Source of the DNA: Lineus longissimus
Lineage: Eukaryota; Nemertea; Pilidiophora; Heteronemertea; Lineidae
Direction of reading: 5' to 3'
DNA length: 64,000 nt
NCBI RefSeq assembly: GCF_910592395.1
Contig: NC_088318.1
Span: 17,112,349-17,176,348 of the forward strand
Shown: one piece after another, positions 12,701 through 24,141 of the stretch
How positions within the stretch are numbered: the stretch's first letter is position 1
Layout of the letters: each line of letters starts with the position of its first letter
Notes under the pieces: model-generated
The model's database searches: none
What the model saw: only the letters and a program-made list of their open reading frames with translations
Told to the model about the DNA's origin: nothing
Program-made: the position numbers and the translations under genes

Positions 12701-15700
12701 AACACGCTCTTTTCAGCAAAGGTGCAACATGTTACTGGTTAGTCCTGTTCCATGCAGCAGTGTTCCATGTGTGATGGAACAATTTCACGTTCAGGATTTG
12801 TTGAAGATGATTAATCAATAAGGTTATATGTCCTTTGCGCTATTTCTATCTATCATCTTATAGAATTTGGTAACAATTCCTGTGTGTTAATGTCTTCAGA
12901 TTGCAGCCGACAAGTGATGACATTCAGATGTATAAGAATTACAAAGGCAAGCGGGAGAGTCTCCAAACTGCCGATCAGTTCTTGATACAACTTGGCGAGA
13001 TTCCTAATCTTAATCTCCGCCTCGACGCTCTGGTGGCCATTATGGAACTACCCGCTCAGTTTGATGAACTTGGACCTGTGAGTATTATTTCAGTCAAAGT
13101 TACAAATCCAATTTCATGGATATAACGAGATGCGATTTGGTTGCTTTAAACCATAACTGCTGAATTTCGAAACGAGGCTTAGTTGGTACAAGTGCATTAA
13201 CACTGTAAAGTTTGGTTCATTTTTAATCCAGGTGTTTTAGAATAGGACCCTTTCCCTTCCAGACTGTCACCAACATGAACGAGGCATGTGGAGAACTAAT
13301 CAGCTCGCAGAAGTTCCTAACCGTCCTCGAGTATGTCCTTGCTGTCGGTAACATACTCAATCAGAGCAGCAAGAAGGACGTGGCTGATGGATTCCAGCTG
13401 GCATCACTGACAAAGGTATGAACAGTGTATAGTACCCCCAGGTATATGGCACGGCTTAACCCGCCGGCCATGAGGGAATTCCTTTATGGCCCAGTGGTTG
13501 GCGCGTTGGCCCCAGAGTGGAAGTTAAGCAACGTTGAACGCGGTCAACCTTTGGATCGGTGACCGGCGCGTACAAAACATCTGGCAGACCTTCCCACGCG
13601 ATGCGAGCTCTGGATTTGTAGTTCGGTACTGAGACGCATGAAGCGCTAAGTAGGATCGCGGACGATCCATCTCTGTCCGAAGGGGGGAATGATGTATAGT
13701 ACCCCCAGGTATATGGCACGGCTTAACCCGCCGGCCATGAGGGAATTCCTTTATGGCCCAGTGGTTGGCGCGTTGGCCCCAGAGTGGAAGTTAAGCAACG
13801 TTGAGCGCGGTCAATATTTGGATCGGTGACCGGCGCGTACAATACAAACAGTGGAACACCAAGATAAATCAATGAGAAAGCAGACTTTTGAGATCAAAGG
13901 GTTAATCCTGCCACGTTTTCTTTTGCAGTTAGCCGACCTGAAGGGGAAGGATAGGAAGTTTAGCTTGCTCCAGTTCGTGATCGAGCAAATGGCTAAGCAC
14001 AATGAAGGATTGCTGAAGTTTCACGAGGAGCTGTCGCATGTGGAGGCTTGTTGTGACATCTCCATCAAGGGTCTTAATGCCGAGATTGAAGGTAGGTATC
14101 CTTAGTTGATTTGCAATTGTGAGTTTACCGACCATAGTCTACCAGTTGGATAGGGAGGCTTCCTTTAAAACAAGATCCAACCAAAAAGGTTGTTACTTTC
14201 AAGCTTTAAGAAACCCGACAGCTCAATTAGCAGAGCAGTGGATCGGCAATCTAAAGATCTGTGGTTTGAATCCCAGTCGAGGCAGCTTGATTTTTCTGTA
14301 CTCTTCATTCTCAATGTTGAGTTTAGAGAGATTCTGTGGTGTTAATTATTCCATTCAGGCCAAACCGGTCTTCCATTGTATGATTACAAATTCACAACCA
14401 GAAAGCTCGGTTGAGACCGCTGTAATTATCTGCTTTCCAGTCATGCAGAGAGACTTGAACAAGATCGAGAAGAATGCCAAGATATTGAAGAAATCAAGAG
14501 GCTCGGTGACGGTCTATGATAACAAGTTCCAGCAAGATGTTCAGGTAATCATAGCTAATGGGCAACATCAAGGGGATATTCAGTGGAAGATACTCGACAT
14601 GTACATATTGAACGTGTTTGAGTTTGGTCCGTCTTAGTACAGTTTTTAACATTGCCAACTGCGACTGTAGTCAAAGAAGGTCTTGTGTCACTGTAAGCTC
14701 CTTTATTATACAATACACATTATGTTAGGTTCCTAAGGGGCAGCGGTAGCGCAGTGGAAGAGAGTCGGCCTCATGATCAGGAGGTCGTGGGTTTGATTCC
14801 CAGCCGAGTCACTGCTTGGTTCCCCTGGTCGAGTTCAAGTGAGCGCCTTATGGTTGCTCCTTGAAACCCCTGATTGATTTCTGTGGAGACCGGGGTAATA
14901 ATATGATATCCAAAAGCGCTTTAACAGTTACGTTACTGAGGAGCGCTATATAAATGCGTGATATTATTATATATCAATTGTTGTTAACTATTTCAGGACT
15001 ATGTTGCTGAGTATGAAAGGAAGGTGAAGACTCTCAATGATACCTGCCTGAAGACACAGATAATGTACAAGAAAACACTGGTGAGTCGATTAAAAAATAT
15101 TTGGACGTCAACAAAACATCTGTATTTGGGAATTGGTATCACACAACAGTTTTGCACACACACACTGTTATCTTACTACAGGTAACATCTAACTAGCGAC
15201 ATGTCGAACTACCACACTATCTTTTTACCTCTCTTTTTAGGAATTCTTTGGCGAGAACCCAGAGAAAGACTCTGAAGAATTCTTCAGTTGTTTGGCGGAG
15301 TTCATTAAGAAATTTAAACAGCTTGTCACAGAGTATGAGAAGGCGAAGAACCCCGGTAACCCCAGGGGGGCACTTGCTTCAGCTATGATGAGGGGGGTAC
15401 CGCATCATTCGATGATGAAAGAGAATAAGGTAAGTCAGGTTTGAAGAACGGATAGTGAGGATAACTGGTCCTGTCTGTACGTGCCTGTCTCTCTGATAAC
15501 TTTTGCTTTGTCCACATGATAAGTCAAAATCTAGACAACTTAGACCTTTGGCTCTTGGTCAGAAGCATTGTCTTTTGAGGAGCTTGTTTATAAAGTGCTC
15601 ACTCCGCTTAATTCTTATTAATCTAAGTCACCTCTGTCTGAGTTTGTTTATTTCAGAGTTTTGACATGGGTATGCTGAACAGTGCCAACATAGCCAAAGG

Positions 15701-16010
15701 AACTGGTAAGGACCACCCCACGATGGAAGGTTACCTGGAGAAGCTCAGCGGAGGGAAGCACTGGGGGGCAAAGTGGGACAAACGCTGGTTCGAAGTGTCC
15801 TCTACTGGTCATCTGCATTACTACAAGAAAAAGTTCGATAAGAACCTTGGTTCTGTGTATTTGCATCGGAGTCCGATCAAAATTGATGAGGAAGACGACA
15901 CTGTTATATTTATTGATACGGAGGAACGAGACTTTAAGATTAAAGCAAAGTCGGCAGAGGAGGCCCAGGAATGGTTTAAGGTGCTCGGTTACTATGGGAT
16001 CAAACAGTGA
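5808..16010 (+). CDS. PHCF: pleckstrin-homology-domain formin (PHCF type), actin nucleator
   Basis: Nineteen coding exons: join(5808..5927,7770..8135,8323..8505,8747..8839,9039..9174,9534..9630,9815..9967,10187..10388,10506..10639,10906..11530,11891..11999,12372..12543,12900..13077,13263..13415,13929..14091,14441..14544,14997..15080,15241..15429,15657..16010), 1204 aa. Domains: Ser-rich N-terminus; two short GxMTxEDAL-like motifs; an N-terminal PH domain about 317-410 (KRWVRVRHGEVSYY); a short proline-rich FH1 about 652-670; FH2 about 690-1060, with lasso motif AFHWNK and the core AVGNILN plus ADGFQLASLTKL; and a C-terminal PH domain about 1110-1202 (KRWFEV, final EEAQEWF). FH2 domains nucleate and processively elongate actin filaments; the PH domains suggest phosphoinositide membrane binding. 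This layout matches the PHCF subtype, described as present in many animals but lost in placental mammals. The first donor (AGG|GTTCGT) is weak and was chosen by phase, so exon 1 is the least certain. Confidence 0.9.
11566..11648 (+). repeat. 21-bp tandem repeat just after the first FH2 exon of the formin
   Basis: About four units of TCTAAAAGAAGTAGACCACAG (last unit diverged) begin 35 bp after the donor at 11531. The unit is seven codons long and is in frame with the preceding exon, so retention of this intron would add repeats of SLKEVDH/R and then a stop. Confidence 0.8.
13429..13842 (+). mobile_element. two adjacent tRNA/5S-like SINE copies in a formin intron
   Basis: Copy a (13429 to about 13692) and copy b (about 13693-13842) both start TATAGTACCCCCAGG. 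Each has a tRNA-type A box TGGCCCAGTGG followed by GAAGTTAAGCAACGTTGA and TTTGGATCGGTGACCGGCGC, which resembles the 3' half of 5S rRNA. Copy a continues for about 115 bp to GTCCGAAGGGGGGAATGATG. Copy b stops at GCGCGTAC, as does the 4.7-kb copy. The pair lies in the intron between formin exons 13263..13415 and 13929..14091. Confidence 0.7.
14213..14290 (+). mobile_element. tRNA-like SINE head
   Basis: An A-box-like AGCTCAATTAGCAGAG and a B box GGTTTGAATCC (14263-14273) have tRNA spacing, but no clean cloverleaf or acceptor stem is evident. It lies in an intron of the formin and is most likely a tRNA-derived SINE fragment, not a tRNA gene. Confidence 0.5.
14737..14966 (+). mobile_element. tRNA-derived SINE
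   Basis: A tRNA-like head has A box TAGCGCAGTGG (14747-14757) and B box GGTTTGATTCC (14790-14800). A unique body follows, then a 3' end with GCGCTATATAAATGC and an ATT-rich tail, about 230 bp in all. It lies between formin exons 14441..14544 and 14997..15080, ending about 30 bp before the latter acceptor. Confidence 0.75.
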
Positions 16011-17379
16011 GTGCACCAGTTGGGATCACAACGTTAAAGGCCCATTTCCACTTCTGCAGAAAAAGCGGGAAACTTCATGGCCTTCACAGGCATTGGATTA
16101 ATTACTATGCAAGTTATTAGCTTGGCATTTGTAACTGACCACAAAGCCTGTGAAGGCATCAAAACGGCAGTGGTATAAACCTGGTATCGTGGACTCGAAC
16201 CTTGATTTGAAAGGGTACACCTTCATAATCACTGGTCGTCCAGGAAAACAGAAACGTAGTTATACGTGTGCACAATACCGGAGTGCAGGTATTTTGCACA
16301 CGAACTCGCTGAAACTTGGTATTTTTCAATATTTGTGTATCTGTCTCCACAATGGCAAGGCTAAGATTTGTATTTAGTATACATGTACTTGTGAAATTTT
16401 CAATGAAAATGTTGGGCGTAGGACTTTGAAACCCTGATGCATTATATGCTTTTTGGTTCATAGTTCACGTTTATTCCTCTATAATCCTTATTCAATGTTA
16501 TAATGAAAGCTAGACCATATCATTTTGCTGTTGATAGTATAAGAAGTCATGCGATTATGTATTTTTGTTGACCATGTGATGGTGGGTCTGTGATGCCAGA
16601 CCACGAGACCCCCCAATACTCTGAAAACGGCACACCTATCCTTTTAGCCCCTTATTGCATCAGATGTGAAAATAACTTGGGTACTATCAAGAATGCTATC
16701 CTGCCACATTCAGTTCACTTCCAGAATGAATTCGGTAATCAATTAGTCCTATGCCTATAGGACAACAAAGGGGTTAATGTGACAGGTCTGTACATGGATA
16801 CAGATGATCGCCTAGCAATGTTCTTAAAAACATATCAAATCAGTATCAAGTATATATTGAGTTATATTCCAGACATTTTACTTCCTGCCAAGTTTATGTA
16901 GATTTTAGAATGTTTCTATTTGGAAACTTGATGAGATTTGGAAATATACATGTTAATTTCACCGTCCATATATCAAGTGAGTATTTCCTCAAGATTAGTT
17001 ATTTCTGTATTTCTAATTTACTATTATGAAATTTTACACCAATGTCCAAATGCAATCTTTGCATGAACAAGTATTTTGGAGTTAGTTCCAGTCAAATTCC
17101 GAATTCGAAATCGCTGAAAGTGATAATAACTTTGGTGCTATCAAGAATGTCATATCTATATCAATGCAGATCACTTCCAGAATAAATCATTCGACACTCT
17201 ATTACACTATCCCAAGTCTTCGTCAGTCATTTTATGCAACAGGTTAGGTTTCATCTGAAACATGCCAACTAAAATGTGATCTGGCCATCAACAATGATGA
17301 TTTCTACTGTGTTTTCTCATGGAATGTTGTGGATGTGAAATCAGCCTTTACTATGGTGAAAGTGAGATTTTCTTCTTGA

Positions 17380-18500
17380 GGGAAGGGTGCTGATGTTGTC
17401 CAAAGTCATTATAGATGAGCTACTTGAGGTACCTGAATGGTCTCATTGGCCTGACTGGGCACTTTTCAAGTACACAGAAGATAGAATCGATACCCATGGC
17501 AGAAGACTACACGAGCCATATCAAGTAGGCTACATGAGCTGTCTCACTGACTAGGTTAGGTCGGTCTTCACAAGGGCCTTGAGATATTTACCTCTAACCA
17601 AAGGCAGAAGGAGCCTCATATTGTCCCAGGTACATTAGAAACCTCGGGTACAAAAGCTACTTCAGGTATATGAGCTACTTCCAAGAAGGCTTCTTGAGTT
17701 GCCAAGGAGGTGTTTGGGCCTCTACCCAGAGCAAAAATAGTGTCCTGATGCTGCACATGGGGTTGTATGAGATACAACCTAAGAGCTGTCCTGCATACAA
17801 CCCATACCAGTTTGGGTATGTCTACAAGGGCTCGGGGAGAGAGGCACTCCCAAAGACCAAATGCCCTGATGTTGTCCAATGTTCATGAGGTTCCTCAGGT
17901 ACCACCAGAGCTACCAAAGAGGCTTCCTGAGTAGCAAAGCAGGGCACTTTGGCCTATCATCAAAAGCACAGCGAGACAAGCCTCCAACCAAGGCAGAAGG
18001 GTCCTGATTTTGTCCCAAGTACCATACTTGAGATGAGTGACTTGAGTTGTCTCGATGGTCTGGTTGTACCCATCTTCAGAGCACCGGGAGATGGCACCTC
18101 TAGCCAAGTCAGAGGGGCCCTCATGTTGAACATGGGGTGGTATGTTGTGGGTCAAAGAACTTGGGTACCATTCACGAGTACCTTGAGAGAGAACCGCTCT
18201 CCAAGGCAGACGTCCTGATTTTGTACTTGGGGGAGTTGTTTGTACTCGTACAACTCATGTACCAGTCCTTCAAGAGAACAGCACGATAGAACTCTCAAAG
18301 TCCATAGGTGACGATGTTGGTTCTGGTAAGACTGGCACAACCTACATTCCAATGCCACAAGTTCCGTAAATGGGTGCCGAGTACCACTTCAAGGTGTGAG
18401 TGGAAGTCGACCTCTATCAGCACATTGGTGTTAATGTCTCATACCAGTCAAAGACCACCAAACTTGTGCAGTAAAGAGATCATCAATCTCAGGACTGGGA
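17380..18500. repeat. degenerate long-period repeat region
   Basis: Phrases recur in order with changes: GAGCTACTTGAGGTACC, CCAAGGCAGAAGG, CCTGATnTTGTCC and AACATGGGGTnGTATG. The apparent period is about 220-240 bp, but units are much diverged and borders are unclear. Several reading frames stay open as a result, which does not indicate a gene. Confidence 0.4.
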
Positions 18501-21155
18501 CTTGTTCTACTGCAGGAATCAATCGCCACAGAATCATTTTTCCAAAATAATGAAACCAAGACCAATGTTATCCTTTACAAATTTTAATAATTATACATAA
18601 TACAAGAAACATTTTGACATACTGGTATCTAAGCACATGGTGTGAGGTAAATTAGGATGAATCTTTATATCCCCACCTACCTATCTCTATTAGAAGTATC
18701 CATACAGGCTATAATATGGACTCTTCTAACGTATTAACTAGAAGAGTCTACAAGGCAAAATAGGGGGCGGGGAAAGTCAGATCAAATAAATGGATTTACA
18801 GATCAAATGATTGGACTTGAAAGTGAAGAACCACCAACAAAGACTGTCATATTTTCTGTTAAAATCTGAGGTACAATTCCATGATTCACCCATCTTGGAC
18901 CATACTGAAATTTGTCTTTCAACCAAAATATTACTGTGTTGATTGATGGCTACACAATTCAGCTTACACATGTTTCAGAGACCAAATGAAGTATTCACAC
19001 ACAGTTCGAAGGATATATACGGTAAGAGCATCTTGAGTGATGGCTTAGCTCAGACTGCCCTGGTAGCATGATGATGATGACCTGGCTTTGTTAAGTACAT
19101 CTACCTCAAATACCAAAGTCTTGTGAGACGTGAATGAAACAGCATCACATAATGGCTATGACATGATAGAAGCAAATAAACTCAAATCGACTGACGAGAC
19201 AGACACTAACATTGGCCAGATACTGACAGGGCGTCATAGCCATATGCGTCAATACGCGTGCTCAGTCCATACAGCTCACAATGAGAAATGGGTGGCCTTA
19301 ATTCACTTGAAAGTGTGTTTTTTTCATGAAACTCAACAACGAGCAAAAATTACAAGTAGATTGGATACTTCCGCTAAACTCGTTTTTCGATATCACTTGA
19401 CTGCAAAACCTTATGTATATCCCGAACTCAATAAAAACCTCACCGATTTAGCCAGTTTGTGAAAATCACACGCAACAACACAGTGACAGAAAATACCTTG
19501 TGTCTATGTACAGCTTACAGTTTAGCAAATATGCATCTTGACCGAACACGAACTTCTTAACCCTCTTGTTTCTTAAAAAGATTAAAAGTCAGCATTAACT
19601 AATAGGATTCTTCCCTGATGTCACACTGTCATGAGATTTCTAGGATCCGCCATGTTTGGCCATCAGATAGGACTGCTGGGTCCTTGACAAAGAAAATAAA
19701 AATTTGGAAGAATGATACAATATGGGACAGTGGTGAACCCCAGGGCAATCCTTCGGGGTTGATTAAGTGCCAAATGAGGTACGACCCCCAAGACTTGATC
19801 AAGACATCCCATTATCCCCACAAACTAACAGCCATGACTACTTGAAACCAATTGATTTTCGTGAGACGAATATTATCATGAGAGCGGTATAGTTACGACT
19901 TTTTGGGGGACAAAATGTTTAACTTGAAGGTGTTGTCATAAGAAAATTAATGCACTCACATGGGGAAATGAATTGGTGCAAAAGCTGAAAATAATGTTTT
20001 TGCGGACATTGGGCCACGAAAATGAAGGGGTTAACAGTACTGTTAATACTACAATTAATATCATAAAGGAAAATCGTGACATTATTCTATAACCATAGGT
20101 CAGCCATGAACATGATCAAATCACCAAAATGCTCAAGACTAGCAAATTATCAAACAAAACAAGAGGGTCCTAAGTTGCAATAGCAAAAAATAAACATGGT
20201 TGACAATGACAATGTTTTGACAACCATGTCTGAAAAAGGTCAGCATATCTACTGCCATACCGACTGCCTTCAATATAAAAATCTTCATAACTAAATAGGT
20301 GAGGGATCAAGCCACGTAATACAGCGATGAGAAGGGGTCGAAATGATCTTAAAGCTGTTTGAATTCCAATACAAATAGTGATTCACAGCAGGAACACATA
20401 TTTTACAGAACAATATATTTTACACCACGTAGCTTGGTCTGCATAATTTATGTCCAAAAAGCAGCATTCTCCAATGGGCACACCTCACTTGTAACGCGTC
20501 ACTCTAAGAACAAACAATTCCGTTCTAAAGTGTGTGCTAACATACATGTAGGATTCATGTTGTGACTTTTCATCCTAAGGTCATTTCACAGAATGTCTTC
20601 AAGTCTAAGCCAATTAAAGAACAAGCTCATAACAGTGAATCCTATGTGAATTGGGCCAAACAGGCAACCACTGTGGTAACTGAAGCCAAAACTGATGTCA
20701 ACTGGTTACTGGTACCATCTGAGAGTCTTAAGTCATTTCCCCCAATTTTGAAACTAATTACAAGCGGGCAAAATCGTTCCATCAAAGACAAAAATGCACT
20801 ATACACTTTCCCAGTGGAGAGATGCGCTGTTTATTACGTACATGTACACTGTTATTACCTCGCCAATATATACATGTTGCAGTGTCTGGTTCAAAAGTGC
20901 ACAGCACCACCACTGAGAAGCTGAACCTCCTGATCCACATGCAGTTACCCAATCGGCAACTACATGTACGTGGGATGAGAAACTGGCAAAAACTGAACAC
21001 ACATAGGATACTTAGAAGAAGAACTTTGCCAAACCTTTAGATAATATGAAGCTGATACATGTAGCACTTGCCAAAGCATGTCTGCTCTTGTTTCTACGGG
21101 CAACCAATCTAATACAACAGAGAACAACTCAAGTTTACAGATTCGTCAAATATTT

Positions 21156-21376
21156 GTGACTCGCTCTACCAAAACTAGGCACTTGTCGCATCTGAACTTG
21201 ACAGGTTGATACGGATTTGTTGTTCATTTCCCTATTGTAGACCTTTTGTGAAATCTATTACAAACTGATTTGGTCACATTTCACAAAAGGTCTACAATAG
21301 GGAAATGAACAACAAGTCCGTATCAACCTGTCAAGTTCAGATGCTACAAGCGCCTAGTTTTGGTAGAGCGGGTCAC
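21156..21376. mobile_element. foldback MITE, near-perfect inverted repeat
   Basis: Starting at GTGACTCGCTCTACCAAAAC and ending at the complement GGTAGAGCGGGTCAC, two arms of about 95 bp are nearly identical inverted copies around a loop of roughly 30 bp centred near 21266. No transposase is present. The arm shares its inner sequence (AGGTTGATACGG, TTGTTCATTTCCCTATTGT) with the element at 34022-34209, so both belong to one non-autonomous DNA transposon family. Confidence 0.85.
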
Positions 21377-22412
21377 ATTTAACTGTTCGTTCAGGCTAAG
21401 GCAATCTTTAGTCACAACAACAGTTGCTTTCCTTTTATTGGCCGACGACTGTCTTGCTTTAGATTGTTCTCGTACTGTACACGCAGTGAACCAGACGTTT
21501 GCCATCAACTAGACTACATTATCAGTAGGCCATACAAAAACTAAAAAAGCTTTTTTGCCAAAATCAGAATTAACTTAAAAGCCAGGAGTAGTGGCCTATT
21601 TAGAAGGCTTCAAATGTATCAACATTGCCTATTAACACAGCATCAACTTTAAAAACTCAGGAAAAAACCACAACTGACTCATTTACAATTGGTGCACTAC
21701 CACTATTTTTATCATTACATGTCTGATATTTTTTCTTCCATAGAAACTGACTATGGGCTATAAATCCTCGCGACTTTGGACTGTATCATGTCAAACATGT
21801 CTCCACAACCCATAACATACCGGCACTTCAAATACACTCTGGTGTACACGATTATAATTGCTCGAAAGCCAGAAGCAAATGGCAATTCCTGACAAAAACA
21901 AACCCAGTGGACAAGGCATCCTTGACAGCCTCAGACTGCAAGGATAAGCACGGCAGTTAACCTTACCACTGAGTATTCTGTTGCGTGGAAACTGCCATTT
22001 GCTCGAGGCATCCGTGAGGGAGTTAGTACCTGGGTCACAGTCCTTCAGCTATCATTGAACCCTGATTGATTGATTGACAGCCCAAACTAATAAGAGCAAC
22101 TAAATCAGGAAGATTCCAAACAAGTTACCAAATGATGATCAGCAAATGATACATTCTTGTTCCCAGGTTTACTAGACAGTACTCTAGGACAAGGGTTAAA
22201 ATGGTGCTCAAAAGAAATTGGCATTGTAGCTTTCACCTAAACAAGAAAAAAATACCTGTACATTGTTTAACGCATAATGTACTATGGTTTAATAGCTCTG
22301 GTCAAGGTGAAACTTACATTGAAGAAACCAAAGTCAAGAGATATTCAATTGAGACAGTGATTATAAAATCACTGGCATTTTGTAACTTTGAACGACCCAG
22401 CAGCAATGCGGC

Positions 22413-24141
22413 TCATTGGAACATCCCACCTTTATGCAGCATCCCACCTTTCTGTAACCCCTTCTTCTTATTGTTATCTAAGTCGTAAACCTGACCCTCT
22501 GGAGGCTGCGGTACCTTACAATAATCCTTGCTCTGCATCAATTTATACAGAAGACTGAGTATAAAGTGGATACTATAACATCGCGACCAATTTTTAAGCT
22601 CCTTCACAGACGACTTTATTACCTGGAAGAAAGTGAAAGATGCATAAGTTTTTCAAGTATCATAATTTTCTGTCACAATATCAGCCGTCATTTATGTTTT
22701 ATCTCTGTGAGTGGAACTAATAACACTTTAACTACTTCAAACTATGGTAGTGATAAAGCTCGGAGAAGTTTGAGCCTGGCAGAAGATTGAGACCTATCTC
22801 ATTCTCTTCGGGACAACTTTCAGAATCATTCCATACTTACTAAACCATTCTCATCCACAAACGGCAAATTAATTTTTGTTGTGAAGTGAACCGTCGGTGG
22901 TTCATCTGGATACTTCGGCCCACAATCTATCCTTAGAAGGTAAATCCGCCCATCAAATACCGTCTGAAAAAAGATTGGTCAACATTAGGAAAAACTATGC
23001 CATCTCTCGGCAAAGCAATAATTTATAGTCTTTGCAGTAATCTAATGTAAAATGAAAGATTTTCGCAATTCAATACTGCGAACTTAAAAGATTCCAAATT
23101 TGGACATAGCCAAGCAGTTGCAACAAGTTTCTACTCAACTTCAAATACTGGATACATCAACAACGACAGGTGTGTGTACAAGCCGAAGGAGGCTGAAATC
23201 CAATTTATACCAATAGTAGCATCAACCTAAATATCAAGGCACTGCTTACTTTATGGGGTCCTATAATTGTGCCATTCCATCTTGTTAATGATCCATCATC
23301 AGAGCTATCAAGTCCCCAGCTCACAAACTGACTATCAGCACTTTTGCCATCGTGCCCTTTCTCGCCATTTTCCAGCTCATCAAGCAAGACAAAGTGTCGC
23401 GGTGGTTGATTTGAATGAGTTCCTTGACCTGAACCCTGACAGGAAGGCGCGTGACCTAAAATAGAAATGTATTGTCAGTTAGCAAGGGCGACAACATTCA
23501 TAGCCAATAGAAGCAGTTAAGATTTATATTTATGTAGGCTAGAGAGGTTGACAGGATTTAGGCTACAGTAGGAGACAGTAATGCCACAGTGGAAAGTACT
23601 AAATAGCCACATCATCGACATGAGTTGCTCCCGAACACTTTTTTTCTTTCAACGATTTTGGACATTTCAATCATCAATCATTTAATGTCAAATGATTTCG
23701 AACTAGTTATGATGATCATGATGATGATGATACTCCGATAGATCATGAGATTTTGTGCGCTTGTGACTGGTGACTCTTGAATGTCCACTGCCAATGTTTC
23801 GGACATGAATTGAAATACTGTTAGAGTGATCAGAGACAGCCGATGTTATGGATTTCGCATTACATCATGGATTGTACAATAGTACAAATGCAAAGCCTGC
23901 ACTGTGACTGTACATTTCCTGGAAATGCACAGCAACCAAAGACAACAGCGCGCCGCAAAAATACCATCAAAAGCAAGGGAACTACGCCGTATAAAGCGCT
24001 GACGCGAGGTGATTGAACAGAATATATATTGAACATGATGGGCAATATCTTTATTTCTTCTTTTATTTCATCTAAGGGTGTTGAAATTTATGATTCTGTA
24101 CCCTTTTCTCTTCCTTGTCCGTGTCCACTTGCGCTCGCCAT
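22413..24141 (-). CDS. UBE2V: ubiquitin-conjugating enzyme E2 variant (UEV, UBE2V1/2-like)
   Basis: Four exons read as complement(join(22413..22622,22841..22963,23250..23455,24102..24141)), 192 aa, compared with about 145 in human UBE2V2. Family landmarks in order: [48 protein letters not shown] and [10 protein letters not shown]. UEVs keep the E2 fold without the catalytic cysteine; they pair with UBC13 (UBE2N) to build Lys63-linked ubiquitin chains for DNA-damage tolerance and signalling. The usual active-site region is replaced here by [17 protein letters not shown], as expected for a UEV. The extra length comes from a Gly/Ser/Gln-rich N-terminus, a short insert ([10 protein letters not shown]) and an unusual C-terminal tail with two KGGM motifs. 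The tiny first exon (ATG at 24141, phase 1 donor) fits by phase but is the weakest part. Confidence 0.85.

Larger units (their letters stand above)
16011..22412. other. 6.4-kb tail-to-tail interval between formin (+) and UBE2V (-)
   Basis: No protein-coding exon could be supported. The formin 3' UTR starts at 16011; one AATAAA lies at 17181-17186. The UBE2V 3' UTR enters from the right. From about 17380 to 18500 there is a degenerate repeat, and a long foldback element lies at 21156-21376 (both listed separately). The longer open frames (such as 19130-19462 and 20562-20924) have no recognisable domains, splice signals or start context and look like chance ORFs. Confidence 0.5.

Noticed and set aside
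13437-13570. 5S rRNA gene
   Set aside because: Only the 3' half resembles 5S; the 5' half is tRNA-like and unrelated, and copies are truncated and scattered, as in SINEs.
14737-14810. Functional tRNA gene
   Set aside because: A and B boxes are present, but no clean acceptor stem or anticodon arm is seen, and the sequence continues into a SINE body inside a formin intron.
19130-20924. Several plus-strand ORFs of 68-120 aa
   Set aside because: No domain, no splice context and AT-rich composition; they fit chance frames in a long intergenic or UTR stretch.
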